Positions 24,830-36,230 of a stretch of DNA of 64,000 bases are shown here, piece by piece. The notes under the pieces were generated by a model that worked only from the letters and a program-made list of their open reading frames with translations, ran no database searches and had not been told where the DNA came from. The stretch covers positions 45,973,241 through 46,037,240 of the forward strand of contig JAAONU010000016.1 of NCBI GenBank assembly GCA_012932295.1. The letters run 5' to 3'. How positions within the stretch are numbered: position 1 is the stretch's first letter; every line of letters begins with the position of its first letter. Origin of the DNA: Cyclina sinensis (Eukaryota; Mollusca; Bivalvia; Venerida; Veneridae). A program made the translations under genes and the position numbers.

Positions 24830-25525
24830 TTAGCGTTCATGATCGGCTTTTCCGTTGTCTGTCGTCCGTTATGCGTAGTGTGAACTAAAGTTTTGATCCA
24901 ATGTTTATGAAACTTGTCTATGCTGATGTTTTGTAGGATGAGTTTGAAACTGATCTTTTGAGTTTTAAACTAAGCCGTTTGACTGAATCAAACGAAAACC
25001 CAGTGAACACTCTAGAGACCTTATTTTTATGATTTTGTCTAAGTTTAAGACTGTGTTTTTATTAAAAAGCTGGTTCATCAGTTAAAATTAAAAGAAAACA
25101 TTGAACACCCTAGATTCCTCATTTTTAATTAAAATATTTCAAGCTTGCTCATTATAGAATATTTCTTGATGATTTCCTGGCCAGGTGTGGGTCTTGGACT
25201 TGATCAAGTATGTTAAAAGTTAACTCTCATGATATGTTGTCAATAACATTTCTATTATAAACTTTTAACGTAGGGAAAGTTCGAGGTCAACGTCGTATAT
25301 ATCAGTGAAAAACTGATTGAAAACCTAACAGATATTTTTTCAGACTGGCTTTATTCTTTATCTAGATGATTTTCTGAGACGAACTGGATTATTTCGGATC
25401 ATGAGTAAGACGTAACATTGAAAACAAACTTAGTTGTTTGACTAAAATGTCTTTCTTTTGTTCAACCGACAATATTTTTAGGACGTTGTTTTTCAGGTGA
25501 GCGATATAGGGCCATCAGGCTCGTT
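24830..25525 (+). repeat. Mollusc interspersed repeat, near-complete copy
   Basis: The 5' part has the usual GTCTGTCGTCCGTTATGCG leader, followed by units with CCAATGTTTATGAAACTTGT, GAACACTCTAGAGACC and GGTCAACGTCG-like blocks. It ends at GGTGAGCGATATAGGGCCAT. Internal units are about 130 bp and strongly diverged. No transposase or reverse transcriptase frame remains, so the family's mechanism is not visible here. Confidence 0.55.
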
Positions 25526-27061
25526 TGTGGTGTTTTGCTTTTTTTACTTCACTGAAGTTGTTGTGTATACAAAATTTTTCTTACTCAATAAAAGATTTTT
25601 TTTTCAAACGTTTAATATCCTGGTAATAAAAAACACATAAGAATTTGGGTATACCTTTTGAAGAAATGTGCATTTTTGAAAACGATCTTTACCTTGACTG
25701 CCTGAAGGTTTATGTGCATTAAAATAATTTCCAAAATAAATATCTAATTGATCTATAGGCTAAATGGTGCAAATGAAGCAGTTAATGCAAAGTTTATCTT
25801 TCCGTGTTTTTTTTTCTTAATCAAATAACTCATGAGTAAAGCTAACACGAAACACTGCACTTTACTTATTACAAATGAAAACCGACGAAACATATTTCAT
25901 CTGCATGTTATATTTGTTTTGCTTTTGCTTTAAAAAATGAAACTGAAATGTTTAGTTTGTTTAGTTGAGAAGTTAAAGTTAGAACTGTGTCGATAAATAT
26001 GAGTATGTAACTGTATCTCAGGGATTCTAAAAGACGTACCTTTTCTAAGCCAAAATAAATCTAGGAAAGATAGCAGTAACCTATAAATAGTGAATGACAC
26101 AAAAGTTCTATGTATGACCTACTTGTTATAAAGGTACACTTGATGTATGCTGTGGGTTACCCACGTTTCTTTACATTGACTTAGGTTTTCCGAATCTTAT
26201 CGTCCATTTATTTCAAAACTGAGTATTGTTGCTCCCTGTTTGGAAATAATTGCTGTTTCATGTAACAGATATTAGATTAAGCTCTTACAGAACATCAAGG
26301 CAGCGCAAATTGCAAAATGACGACATGGCGATGTTTTCACATGATCGCTTTTATTGTTACAGACGATAGATCTTTCTTGATACATTTTTAAGGAGACTGA
26401 CTCTTGGTATAGCTGTGATGTTTCTACAGACGATTGTTTCCATCTTTATCAAGTAACAAGTGGATTTGTTTTGTAAAAGAAGAATCTTAGCTCCTGTTTT
26501 ATTCGATATCAGCAGATATTTCTAACTTACATGAAGGACAGTGGAGACAAAATAGTTCCACAGGTCTAAACAGAAAGTTACAAAGTGAATGATAGAAAAA
26601 TATTGTAACAAAACTAAAATTTATCTCAATATAAAAATAGCACCAAAATAAAAATTTCCGATGTCATTTAAAAAAATGATATTGAACATTTCAATAGAGG
26701 ATTGGTAACTGATCAATTAGTAAATTGTTAAGATATTAATATGGAAGTAGAACTGAATCCGTCTCATTATGTTTTTAAAAATGTGTTTTTTCTTCTTCTA
26801 CAGATGAAGATTATTGAGACGTAGATATTTTTCTGCATTTTGAAACGTGTACTTTCTTGTGTAAGGAAATTCATCCTCATACAAATATAAATTGCCAAAA
26901 TGACAAGGCAGTCTGAAGGACAGCCATATCCCGTGCCGCAGTAGAAGGTTGGAATGGATAACAAGTGTGAAGAGAGACGGTTAGACCTCCCACTATGACA
27001 TAGGATAATGATTTGTACGGAAAATAGGCAGCAATCTTTGGTCCTCACATTTGTAGCAGTT
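25526..27061. other. Gene-less AT-rich DNA
   Basis: No supported feature except weak similarity of 26190-26330 to 18280-18400. Short open frames lack recognisable motifs. Confidence 0.4.
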
Positions 27062-27440
27062 TAAAAATTATGGACCGGACACGACCGGACCTTTAAGAGT
27101 GGCCTTGAACTTGGGGTAGCGACCTGGCTGTTGCGCTCTGCACATTGCCTCATAATGGTGATCATTTGTGCCAAGTTATTTTAAAAACTTTCAAACAGTT
27201 TAAAAGTTATGGAGCGGACACGAAATGTGGACTTTTTATATATGACCTTTAATTGTGACCTTGACTTTTGGGGTAGCGACCTGGTTTTGCGCTCTGCACA
27301 TTGTCTCGTAATGGTGATCATTTGTGCTTTGTTATTTTAAAAACTTTCAATGCGTTTAAACGTTATGGAGCGGACACGAAGTTACCTTAGGGACAGACTG
27401 ATAGACGGACAGACAAGGCTATTCCTATAATCCCCTACGC
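27062..27440. repeat. Mollusc repeat with GGAGCGGACACGAA units, two copies plus a partial
   Basis: Two units of about 150 bp begin near 27065 and 27208 with TTATGGANCGGACACGA. Both contain GGGGTAGCGACCTGG, TGCGCTCTGCACATTG and TAATGGTGATCATTTGTGC in that order. A third unit starts near 27360 and runs into GACAGACTGATAGACGGACA and CAAGGCTATTCCTATAATCC, the usual end of this type. Copies differ by about 10-15 percent by eye. Confidence 0.7.
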
Positions 27441-29832
27441 GGCAGGTGATTAAAAAGAGTGAAGAATTTCCTGTTGAAATAGATGCCATAAACTTGACAC
27501 AATTTGTTAAAGAAGGATATATAGAAATCATACCTTGTGTTTTTGTTTTTGTTTTTTTTTATTTTTTGTTTTTTTTGTCTGTCCATGTTCGATTCATGTC
27601 CTCTTGTAACTATGACATATTTAGAGGATTTTATATATATTTGCCATAAATGTTCATCAGTCACGAACGAGAATGGAGGTTAAAGATCAATTCACAAATC
27701 ATTATCCAAACAAAATAGAATATTGATAGCTGCAGTGCCGATGTCTGCTCCCTTTCTCTATGGTATATTACAGGATTTTGAAATATATTCTCGCAAATGC
27801 AGATAGAGACAGCTTTTTAGCAAAACGTCCATCTGTCTGATTGTCTGTTCACCTCTACCTACAAATTATAGATTCACCTGTTTTTATCGTTCTTCCGACT
27901 CTGTAGATTACTTTCGAGACAGAAAGCTGTGTATTTAAAAACCGACGTTAAGCAGTTTCTCTGCAGGCAAATATTACAGGAACACAAACGTTTTCTATAT
28001 TAAGCACCTCGTTCTATAAGCCGTTTAGATTGGCTTTTGTTTTGTTGTTGCTTGTTTTATTATAATCCTGCCAATAATATTCAGGTGAGCACTTAGGCAC
28101 AGGGTATACAGAAGAATAGAATATTGCTTAAGTTTCATAAATATGTAAAGTGCTTGTATTATTTTCCAAATGTCATAGCCGTACATTATCACAGATAGAT
28201 TTTACAGAAAAAAAGCAACTTAGTTGATAGATTGTTTGTCAAAAATGATCTATTCAGTAAATGCAAGCTTTCTCAATACATAAACTAAAGATATCTGCAT
28301 TGAATATCCAAGAACAGCAATATAGCTAGATAACAGATGTTTGGATCGTCACAGCGTAAGTCCTGGTAACAATTGATATGAAAAGGCTTTGCACATCAGC
28401 ATGGAAACAATAACGATGAAGCTGAAGTCAAATATACCAAATTGAATAATGAATAATAGAATGTCTGGACATCTTCAAAGGGATACAATTCAAATTCAAA
28501 CATCATCTTTTTTAGGGGGAAATCAATTTGTATATTAAAAAACATATTTTTGCAAATAAAATATAAAAACCAGATTGAGTTTGTCTTTCACAGAATATAT
28601 GACGAATATTTTTTTTATTAAAAAGGAGCAGACAGTTAAAACATGTATACTTTAAAAGGAACAGGTTAACGTTTTGTCTGTCAAATTAGCTATATTGCGA
28701 GCTGCAATGATAAATGAATGTCGACTCTGTAAAACCCTTTACTTCTAAAAACATTGTTTTACAGTATGGTCAGAATTTTTTGGTGCGAAACATTTACTGA
28801 ATGTTACAAGATCGTAAACGATGAAGTTTTACACATTCAACAGATCCTTTGTTTATTTTTGCGAGGTCTTATTACTGCGTAATATGTAATGGAGAAACCA
28901 CCATTGCGATGTAATCTGTATTGTGAGATTTTAGTTAATTTAAATATACGAAACTCATTTCATCCTCTAAGCTATAGACAAGTGTTAAAATTACTTACTT
29001 TATGAATAACAGTTATTAACAATTCCATACAACAACACTTAAATGCCAATTTTTTAATCAAATGCTAATTATTTTTGAGACACTTTTTTTTGTTAGGGTG
29101 GGGGGATATCATTCTTGTAATTTAACCATTTATCCGTTCGGAAAAGCGTATTAATTACTTGTGTATGTTGTTAACTCATGCTTCAAGTACTGTTCTCAAC
29201 TTAAAATGAGTCTTTCTTTACAGGATTTTTTTCTAAATCTACCAATCAAAAAGCCGACCCACAATAGAACTGTATTTTTTTCATTTCTATCATTCTAAAA
29301 AGAACCTGAAATACAGACTGATTTAGTTTTGATATATCTTATAAGAGTACACTTGGTGGTACTCATTTTTTACATTTGTCATGACCTACGTTACTTAGAC
29401 ACGATGTTCCATCATTTTGTGCAAATAGTTTCCGAAACATATCGTATAATTGTAACAAAGCACCGAAGAAGCCCATTTGAATGTCTGGAATTTGATGACA
29501 ATTTTATGTATAGAAGAAGAGATATAGCAAAAATGAAATCGGCAAGGCAAATGCAAATTGTTCTTCTTGGTAGTTTTTAGCTGAAGCTGATTTTTCTGTC
29601 AGATCTAAACTTTTCTCTAGATTGTACATAGTTGTAATGGTTTCACTGCGCCTTTGTGTTTTTCTGTCTATATTTTTAAACAGATCTTTGAAGTCACTAA
29701 GACCTATGGAATTTATTAATTTTGGCTCCAACGAGGTTCAGATGTTTTTCAAAGAATAACGTAGATTCACATGTTAGAAATCTTTGTAGCAGAGCTATAA
29801 TACGGCACTTGTACTCCCTTGCCTATCAGCTA
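27441..29832. other. Gene-less AT-rich DNA
   Basis: A T-rich tract lies at about 27538-27575. Overlapping open frames of 75-83 codons on both strands at 29329-29731 have no recognised domain. Nothing is supported as a gene. Confidence 0.4.
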
Positions 29833-30060
29833 GCTTTTATGGCGACGTGGTAGAGTGTCCGCTTAACAATCGAAGGTACCCGAGTTCAAACCCAGCTCGG
29901 GGCAGGTGAATTTTTCCGGGTTACACCTTCCTTTCAGAAAGCTTTAATCTGTGATCTTGAAAAATTGGTCTGTAGCATTGTAAAAACGTTTACAAATCTT
30001 GCTCTCTTTATGCTCCTGAGATTATTATTTGCCTCGCCCGAAGGGCACATGCTATACATA
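29833..30060 (+). repeat. tRNA-derived SINE-like segment
   Basis: The first 70 bases resemble a tRNA: a D-arm/A-box-like block GACGTGGTAGAGTGTCCGC (from about 29844), then a perfect B box GTTCAAACC at 29884-29892 inside a GAG...CTC T-arm stem. The acceptor ends do not pair well and the sequence continues into non-tRNA text (AGGTGAATTTTTCCGGGTTA), as expected of a SINE. Internal pol III promoter boxes are implied; activity is unknown. The 3' boundary is uncertain. Confidence 0.6.
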
Positions 30061-31832
30061 TAAATATATTGGAAAATCTTTAAAATTCTTCAAGGCACAG
30101 AGCTCTGAAATTGTGCAATGAAGTATTGCCTAGTAGACCTAGGTCAAGATCGCTGAAACGTCCCAACTTCCGTCATTATAGGCTCCACCAGAAGGTAAGA
30201 TGTCTTTTTCTTCGTCATTATAACAATTAGCCTAAAGTTTTGATAATTGAGATACAGGGTTGTCCAGTTCGTTCTTTCATTTGGTTATAAATCCAATACA
30301 GAACACTTGTCGTTTAAAGTATTTCTATTCAGGTAAGGAATTTAATCAAAATATATGTAAAAATATATAGTTTTTTATATTAATTTACCATCTGTTACGG
30401 CATAAAAACTCGAATATTGTTAGTTTATAACAGTTTTGTTTGTTTCTATTTTGAAAACACAATTGTCATATTACAGTTTTATTCAAACGTTCAGAGGATA
30501 TTGTATGAATGTTCTGATCTAGCTGTAGCTTTAATGAGTAACATTTCAAATTTACTGACAGGATAAAATTGTTTTACATTTACAGATTAACAGAAAGAGC
30601 TTGTAAGCAATCATTTACACCAAGGTTGCTTTAATATAATTTTGATTCTATCTTTTGATTATGGGAAGACACGTGCTTTTAAACATCTTCAGCAAATACT
30701 GAATAGTCCTTTCAGTTCTGATATGTTCAGTTTTACTCTTTTTTTTGCTCATGAATAATTTATATTACTTTTAAATCAATAAAAACAAATATCGTCTTAA
30801 AAATAAGAGCTATCACTGAATGTGATGGATACCCCCAGGTACTGCCTTGACACAGAAATTTGATCAGATTGAGGTAGGAGCATTTGCCAAAAAAAATTCA
30901 AAGACTCAGGACTCAGGATAAAGTCATTGAACAAATCTTGATACTAACTTATTTTATTAATATTAATTAAGGCCTTAAACCAGATCAGAGCTATGCTACT
31001 TTTGTCTAAGGCTTGCCGGCCAGACTGACAGACGGACTGAGAAACACATGTTAATCTGATATATCTCTCTTTTGTTGTTATAATTAATGAAATTACAAGA
31101 AAAAATTACGAACATTTTAAAATAATTTTGTTCAAATAAAAGATATAAAAGAAATACATGATGGGTTTTATGAATATCGCATAAAAGATCCTTCACACAT
31201 GATAACGGTAAAGAATAGGTCAAGACATATTACTGCACGTGTTCACAACAAGATGAACTGTGAATGTTTAAAAATAAAACACTACATCATTTTTTTAACT
31301 CAGTCCGCCATTTAGAACTTTTGTAATTATCTTCATACAAGTATTCAACTTTTGGACGTTATTATCATTTATAATCACATCATGAAAATATTTTAGAACA
31401 AAACTGATATTTTGAAAACTGTTCTTCTAAGGTCCATTAAATATATCATTATTCTGGAGAAAAACATCGAAAGTGCAGTTGTTTATCCTAATTTCCATAA
31501 ACGCAAACTAAATTTCTGAATGACGAGGATGGTCCTTGCTATATAAAGCTTTATTTGAAACATGGTTTACATGTAAATATGTAAATTGATGTCTGTATTT
31601 GTTGTTTCGGAAATGAGAATTCAGTGATGTAGAAATGACATCTATTTATTTATGAGTTACCAAGAACTATTTGAAAAGTACTTTATATTGAATTTGCATA
31701 AATGCTAATCTTTTAAAATTTGAACTGTTTAAATCTTATTGGTGTTTCAGGAAGGGCAACATGTGTTTCTGAAATTTTGTATGGCAAAGAGGAACAAGCT
31801 ATATATTACACATAGTTAATTTAAAATCTAAC
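30061..31832. other. Gene-less AT-rich DNA
   Basis: No repeat ends, tandem arrays or coding pattern recognised. Confidence 0.4.
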
Positions 31833-31837
31833 TGTAA
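31833..31837. repeat. Left 5-bp target-site duplication (TGTAA)
   Basis: Repeated exactly at 34103-34107 on the other side of the giant-TIR element. Confidence 0.8.
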
Positions 31838-32509
31838 CACGGTGCCGATACCACGTGACTTCGATGGATATGTGTGGGTGTACAAAATGTAAACAAAACG
31901 TCGATTGAGGTAACATTTTTTACGATATTTTTTTAAATACATCAAAATTTTTCATCGGATAGAGTTGAGGGCCCGCTCCCTTTGGTAACAAACTGTCCCC
32001 AAATGTTTCTCGCAAATATTTTGTAGTTTTTTAATAAAGTGAAACGGCGCGTTTTAAATTGCTAAAATTGCGATGATATGTGTGGAAGCATATCTTCAAA
32101 ACGATGCTAAATCCACCTTTATAGTTTGTTTAAGAAACCTATTATATGACCGGAGCGAACAATATTTGATACAGAATAAACATTGTGTGTGGAATGCATT
32201 TAATTCAACAAGTGAACAAAATAATGCCAAATAATTCAAAAGAGATATGTGTGGAATAGGTTTTTAAAATGATATGTGTGGAAGCAATATTTTAACGTAA
32301 CCACTATCAACATGGTTTTCGGCAAGAAAACATTGTTGCACAACATCAAGTCGGCGCAAAAGATTCTGAAGACGCGAACATATCGGATTCATGAAATTTT
32401 ACACATACAGACTATTTAAATAACTGAAGAATCGTTAGTGCATTTAATAGATTATCTGTGAGTGGAATTCGTACTCATGCCGCCTCGATCATAGCGGTCG
32501 TATTTTAAA
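31838..32509 (+). repeat. Left long terminal inverted repeat
   Basis: Reverse complement of 33430-34102 with about ten differences, mostly single-base changes and short indels. It contains GATATGTGTGG near 31867, 32075, 32244 and 32271, and a variant (CATTGTGTGTGG) near 32181. Its inner edge was interrupted by the TTAA element at 32505-32508; the match to the right arm resumes for a few bases (GGGA) after that element. Confidence 0.93.
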
Positions 32510-32942
32510 GGGGCTGTGCTCCAGATGACAAAAAAAGAAAGTTTTCTTGTATTATAAATTTTTTGTAATATTTATGACTAATGCTTAAAAAATAACTTAC
32601 TGACAAAAAATAAGTCAAATAATTACATTATAAATTGATTTTTTCCCTTTCAAAGTGCTATACCGTAACGCGACGGTATAACTATATTGTATAAGATTTA
32701 AAGTAAATATCTGCCATATCACGTACGGCGATGGTGGTGACAGTAAAAGCGATTGAAATATTTTGTTAACATGAGGGTCCAGAGTTCAAATCAGGCTGGA
32801 GCGAAAATATTTTTTTTTTATTCTATTTTGACTTTTATAATCAGTTTTGAAGTAAAATATTATGTTGTTATAATCTCACGGAATCTAAATATATAATTTA
32901 TGAAAAAAAATTTTTTTATGTCAAATCTGGAGTACAGCCTCT
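32509..32942. mobile_element. Nested 434-bp MITE with TTAA target duplication (piggyBac- or Kolobok-like)
   Basis: Ends are inverted repeats: AGGGGCTGTGCTCCAGAT at the left and, reversed, AGAGGCTGTACTCCAGAT at the right. TTAA lies at both flanks (32505-32508 and 32943-32946). TTAA duplication is typical of piggyBac and Kolobok elements. The element carries no protein frame. It sits in the inner edge of the left giant-TIR arm and is therefore younger than the host element. Inside it, at about 32727-32803, is a tRNA-like segment with a B-box-like GTTCAAATC. Confidence 0.85.
32727..32803 (+). repeat. tRNA-like (pol III promoter-like) segment inside the MITE
   Basis: Begins GCGATGGTGGTGACAGTAAA, resembling an acceptor/D-arm, and has AGAGTTCAAATCAGGCT at 32781-32797, a good B box in a possible T-arm. 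The anticodon region does not fold convincingly. It may be a captured SINE head or a chance match. Confidence 0.4.
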
Positions 32943-33429
32943 TTAAGGGATCGCGTGTTAAGAAAATGTTGATCAGTATCAAACATGATCATTTTCATTT
33001 TCATACCGATGAAGCATTTCATCAGCTCTTCAGGTTAATACCTTAGTTTTTTTATTTCAGTTATTTCTGTTCAGTGAAACGACATGATAATAAGGAAAGA
33101 TTAATTGTCAATAACAACTTGTACACGATATTTGCTATACTTTTAATAATATCAAATATAGTCTGAGCACCGACTGATAGAATCGTTTAACAGCATAATA
33201 ACATAAAAATTGTTGCACGGAAAAACTGTATAATTTTTTTAGTGCGTGCGTTGTAGGTGTGTCTTTTTTCATTATGTCTCCCCTACAATCCCAAGATATT
33301 GTTTCTCTACTTTCCGTCCGTCTGTATGTCTGTCTGTATGTCACAAAGTTTGTCTGCCCTTATTCTTCATAACCGACGGTTGGATTTCAATGGGTCCTGC
33401 TATGTTTGTTTGGTACTAAGCCAAGTCCC

Positions 33430-34102
33430 TTAAAATACGACCGCTATGATCGAGGCGGCATGAGTACGAATTCCACTCACAGATAATCTATTAAATGCAC
33501 TAACGATTCTTCAGTTATTTAAATAGTCTGTATGTGTAAAATTTCATGAATCCGATATGTTCGCGTCTTCAGAATCTTCTGCGCCGACTTGATGTTGTGC
33601 AACAATGTTTTTCTTGCCGAAAACCATGTTGATAGTGGTTACGTTGAAATATTGCTTCCACACATATCATTTTAAAAACCTATTTCACACATATCTCTTT
33701 TGAATTATTTGGCATTATTTTGTTCACTTGTTGAATTAAATGCATTCCACACACAATGTTTATTCTGTATCAAATATTGTTCGCTCCGGTCATATAATAG
33801 GTTTCTTAAACAAACTATAAAGGTGGATTTAGCATCGTTTTGAAGATATGCTTCCACACATATCATCGCAATTTTAGCAATTTAAAACGCGCCGTTTCAC
33901 TTTATTAAAAAACTACAAAATATTTGCGAGAAACATTTGGGGACAGTTTGTGTTACTAAAGGGAGCGGGCCCTCAACTCTATCCGATGAAAAATTATGAT
34001 GTATTTAAAAAATATCGTAAAAAATGTTACCTCAATCGACGTTTTGTTTACATTTTGTACACCCACACATATCCATCGAAGTCACGTGGTATCGGCACCG
34101 TG
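33430..34102 (-). repeat. Right long terminal inverted repeat
   Basis: Partner of the left arm. It keeps the uninterrupted TTAA at 33430-33433, preceded by TCCC, where the left arm has the nested insertion, so it shows the pre-insertion state. Confidence 0.93.
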
Positions 34103-34107
34103 TGTAA
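34103..34107. repeat. Right 5-bp target-site duplication (TGTAA)
   Basis: Identical to 31833-31837. No other end placement gives matching flanks of 3, 4 or 8-9 bp, which argues against the CACTA/Chapaev and Mutator superfamilies. Confidence 0.8.
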
Positions 34108-34701
34108 GTACAGTTAACATTTCTTCTTGACGTTGGTATGAATTAACATTTTTTTAAAAAAAATATCATGTTTAAAAGTTATTACAAATAACAACAATCC
34201 AGAAGTGTGCAATAATTTTTACCCGAACCTTCCTCTATCGTTTTTATTTACAAAGGGTGAAAATATCTACTCTGGTGATAAGCATTTTCCTGTTGTCCGC
34301 TGTGGATTGTACGTTGATTTTGTTTGTAATTGTTTTAAGTGTCTGTCTGCCCTTCAGGAGCCCGTTCGCCCGTTCCGGATCATTACTCGGAGAGTATTCC
34401 TCCGAAAAACATCTAATTTCTAAAAATCTAGATTACAAATATTGATATTTCATTGCATTAAATCCCTTGTCCTTACTGGTTAAATTCCTACACATGTTTA
34501 TTCTAGTTATCTCTTGCACAAGAAATCGTTTAAATGTTAAGAAAGTTTGAAATATGTCAGGAAATATTATGAGAAAATTCATGGTTTACAAATCAGAGGA
34601 GCTGTACAATGTTTAGCCTTAGAATCATACCCCTTTCTTGAAGTCTGTTGTCAGGAATGTTAATAGCAGTGTTAAAAATACAAAGTAATGTAACTTTTAA
34701 G
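34108..34701. other. Unique spacer between the giant-TIR element and the 10-kb duplication
   Basis: About 600 bp with no gene and no repeat. It is present once, so it is left flank of the duplicated unit only. Confidence 0.6.
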
Positions 34702-34994
34702 ATTTATATCTTTTTAAGTATTACTATTTTTTTGTTGTTTGTTTGTTGTTGTTTTTTTTTCAGCGATATTTTTTTAGAGATAGGAAATGCTGAATTATTT
34801 TTAAGTTTTTTATTTAAATGTTTTCTTTTATAACTATGCATTATAACGATGTTTAAAGCATAAAACCTCATTTGAAAGTGTGACGTAGTCAATACGACGC
34901 TAGAATATATAATAGAATATCTAGAAAAGTTTGAAAGCCGGAATTTTCCTATAGACTACATTACAGTCTTGTTCTAAGATTTACCATTTTTCTT

Positions 34995-35112
34995 GGGGCT
35001 AATTTACCAATAAATATATTCAGACGATTGGATGGAAATGACGGAGCTTTACAAATTCAATTTCTAAACTATTCTGTCTAAAGTTCTATAAAAGACCTAC
35101 ATTCGGTTCCAA
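34995..35112. repeat. Old dispersed repeat inside the duplicated unit (a)
   Basis: Order of blocks: CTTGGGGCTAATTTACCAAT, GGAAATGACGGAGC, CAATTTCTAAACTAT, TACATTCGGTTCCAAG. Related in order and wording to 24585-24715 and 44490-44640. Repeated at about 45100-45217. Confidence 0.45.
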
Positions 35113-36114
35113 GTTTCTGTGGCATGAAGTAAAATATTATTAAGTGTGTTTACCCTGAGGATGTAATAACCTTATTTTCAAGAATGCATATTTAAAATAC
35201 ACGATCTCTCCTTACAGAATTGTTCTGTCCGATTTGATATATTGCTGTCCTGCAACGGGTACAAACGCAAACGATACAATTTCTTTTCAGTTTTGCTTTT
35301 CTTAACGAATTTCATAATAATGTACATATGTTATTGTTTGTGATCGAAATATCGGATTTCCACAGGTACTATTTTTGTTTTTAAGTGCCTATATAAGGCA
35401 ATATTTCCTTTAATATAGTTCAACCAGTTTGCGAATTTTTGGCGGAGTTGTTTTATGAATTATGAATATATATCAAAATTGTATCATCGAGGCATGAAGG
35501 ATAAGCATAAAGGAATGATTCATGAGCGGGATAATCTTGTTCCCTACTCAATAACTGCATTTTTATTTAGCTCATACAACATGTACACACGTGGTTTCAC
35601 AGTTCCTCAGAAAATACAGCATGATTGACTGCCGAGCAGAAAAAATTACTTCTGCAATAAAAATGTTTGCTAACTAGGATGCCAGCATTCAAGGAAAATG
35701 TATAAGGCTTTGTTAAGTGACCGCTCTTACATTGTTTTTGATAAGTTTCATTTAATTTAATCAGTTGAATATTTAAATTTATTGTGAAAGTAAACTCACA
35801 TAAATGATAAATGCTGAGGTCAATGCACCTCTTTTGGGATACAGTTTCTTACCGTGTCTTTTTGATTCTTAGAGACGTTTGCGTATGTAGAATACCGTTT
35901 TAATTTAGAATATTGTTACACGATAACCAGAAGGTTGCATGAAATGTCCACTGCGTCAAATGAACAGTCCCAGGCAAAATGGGCGTTTAATATTTGACTT
36001 AAATTCTGCTGAATAAATGTATCTAAAATGTTATTCACATACGTAATTTATACCTTTTGGCGGTCAGTTGTAAAATGTGTTTTTTATTCTTGATCTACTT
36101 CACATAACATACGG

Positions 36115-36230
36115 AGAATATTGAGTTTCCTGTAGGAACGAAAATGATGAAGCTGTTTCAATGCACATTCTGATTTTTTATAATGAAAAAATATAAAGAC
36201 GGTTGGTTGCATTGGTCCGTTTTAATTTGA
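36115..36230. repeat. Old dispersed repeat inside the duplicated unit (b)
   Basis: Contains TTGAGTTTCCTGTAGGAACG, AAATGATGAAGCTG and AAAGACGGTTGGTTGCAT. The same phrases in the same order occur at 44520-44625. Repeated at about 46220-46335. Confidence 0.55.

Larger units (their letters stand above)
31838..34102. mobile_element. Giant-TIR DNA transposon, Transib/RAG-like ends, non-autonomous
   Basis: The 2265-bp element has two inverted arms of about 672 bp (31838-32509 and 33430-34102), roughly 98 percent identical by eye. Both ends read CACGGTGCCGATACCACGTG inward and are flanked by a perfect 5-bp direct repeat, TGTAA. A 5-bp target duplication combined with CACNNTG-type ends is known for the Transib superfamily and its RAG relatives. 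The arms carry an iterated GATATGTGTGG motif. The middle (32510-33429) has no transposase frame; it holds a nested TTAA element and about 480 bp of unrelated DNA with a GTCTGTATGTCTG repeat leader. Long arms also fit a foldback description. The superfamily rests only on ends and target size; no RSS-like nonamer is seen at 12- or 23-bp spacing. Confidence 0.8.

Noticed and set aside
29329..29731. Overlapping open frames of 83 and 75 codons on opposite strands
   Set aside because: Both look plausible in length but neither has a known motif, and mutual overlap on opposite strands suggests chance.
29833..29905. Functional tRNA gene
   Set aside because: Only the B box and a loose D-arm fit. The acceptor stem does not pair and the sequence continues as a SINE-like tail.
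31838..31900. Full V(D)J-type recombination signal at the giant-TIR ends
   Set aside because: The heptamer-like CACGGTG is present, but no nonamer-like A-rich block lies 12 or 23 bp away; the A-rich ACAAAAT begins about 37 bp after the heptamer.
31838..34102. Mutator-like or CACTA/Chapaev assignment of the giant-TIR element
   Set aside because: Flanks match over exactly 5 bp with CACGGTG ends; no 9-, 4-, 3- or 2-bp duplication fits any end placement tried.
34704..34892. Open frames present twice with identical translation (for example 34704-34892 and 44809-44997)
   Set aside because: Identity reflects the recent 10-kb DNA duplication, not protein conservation.
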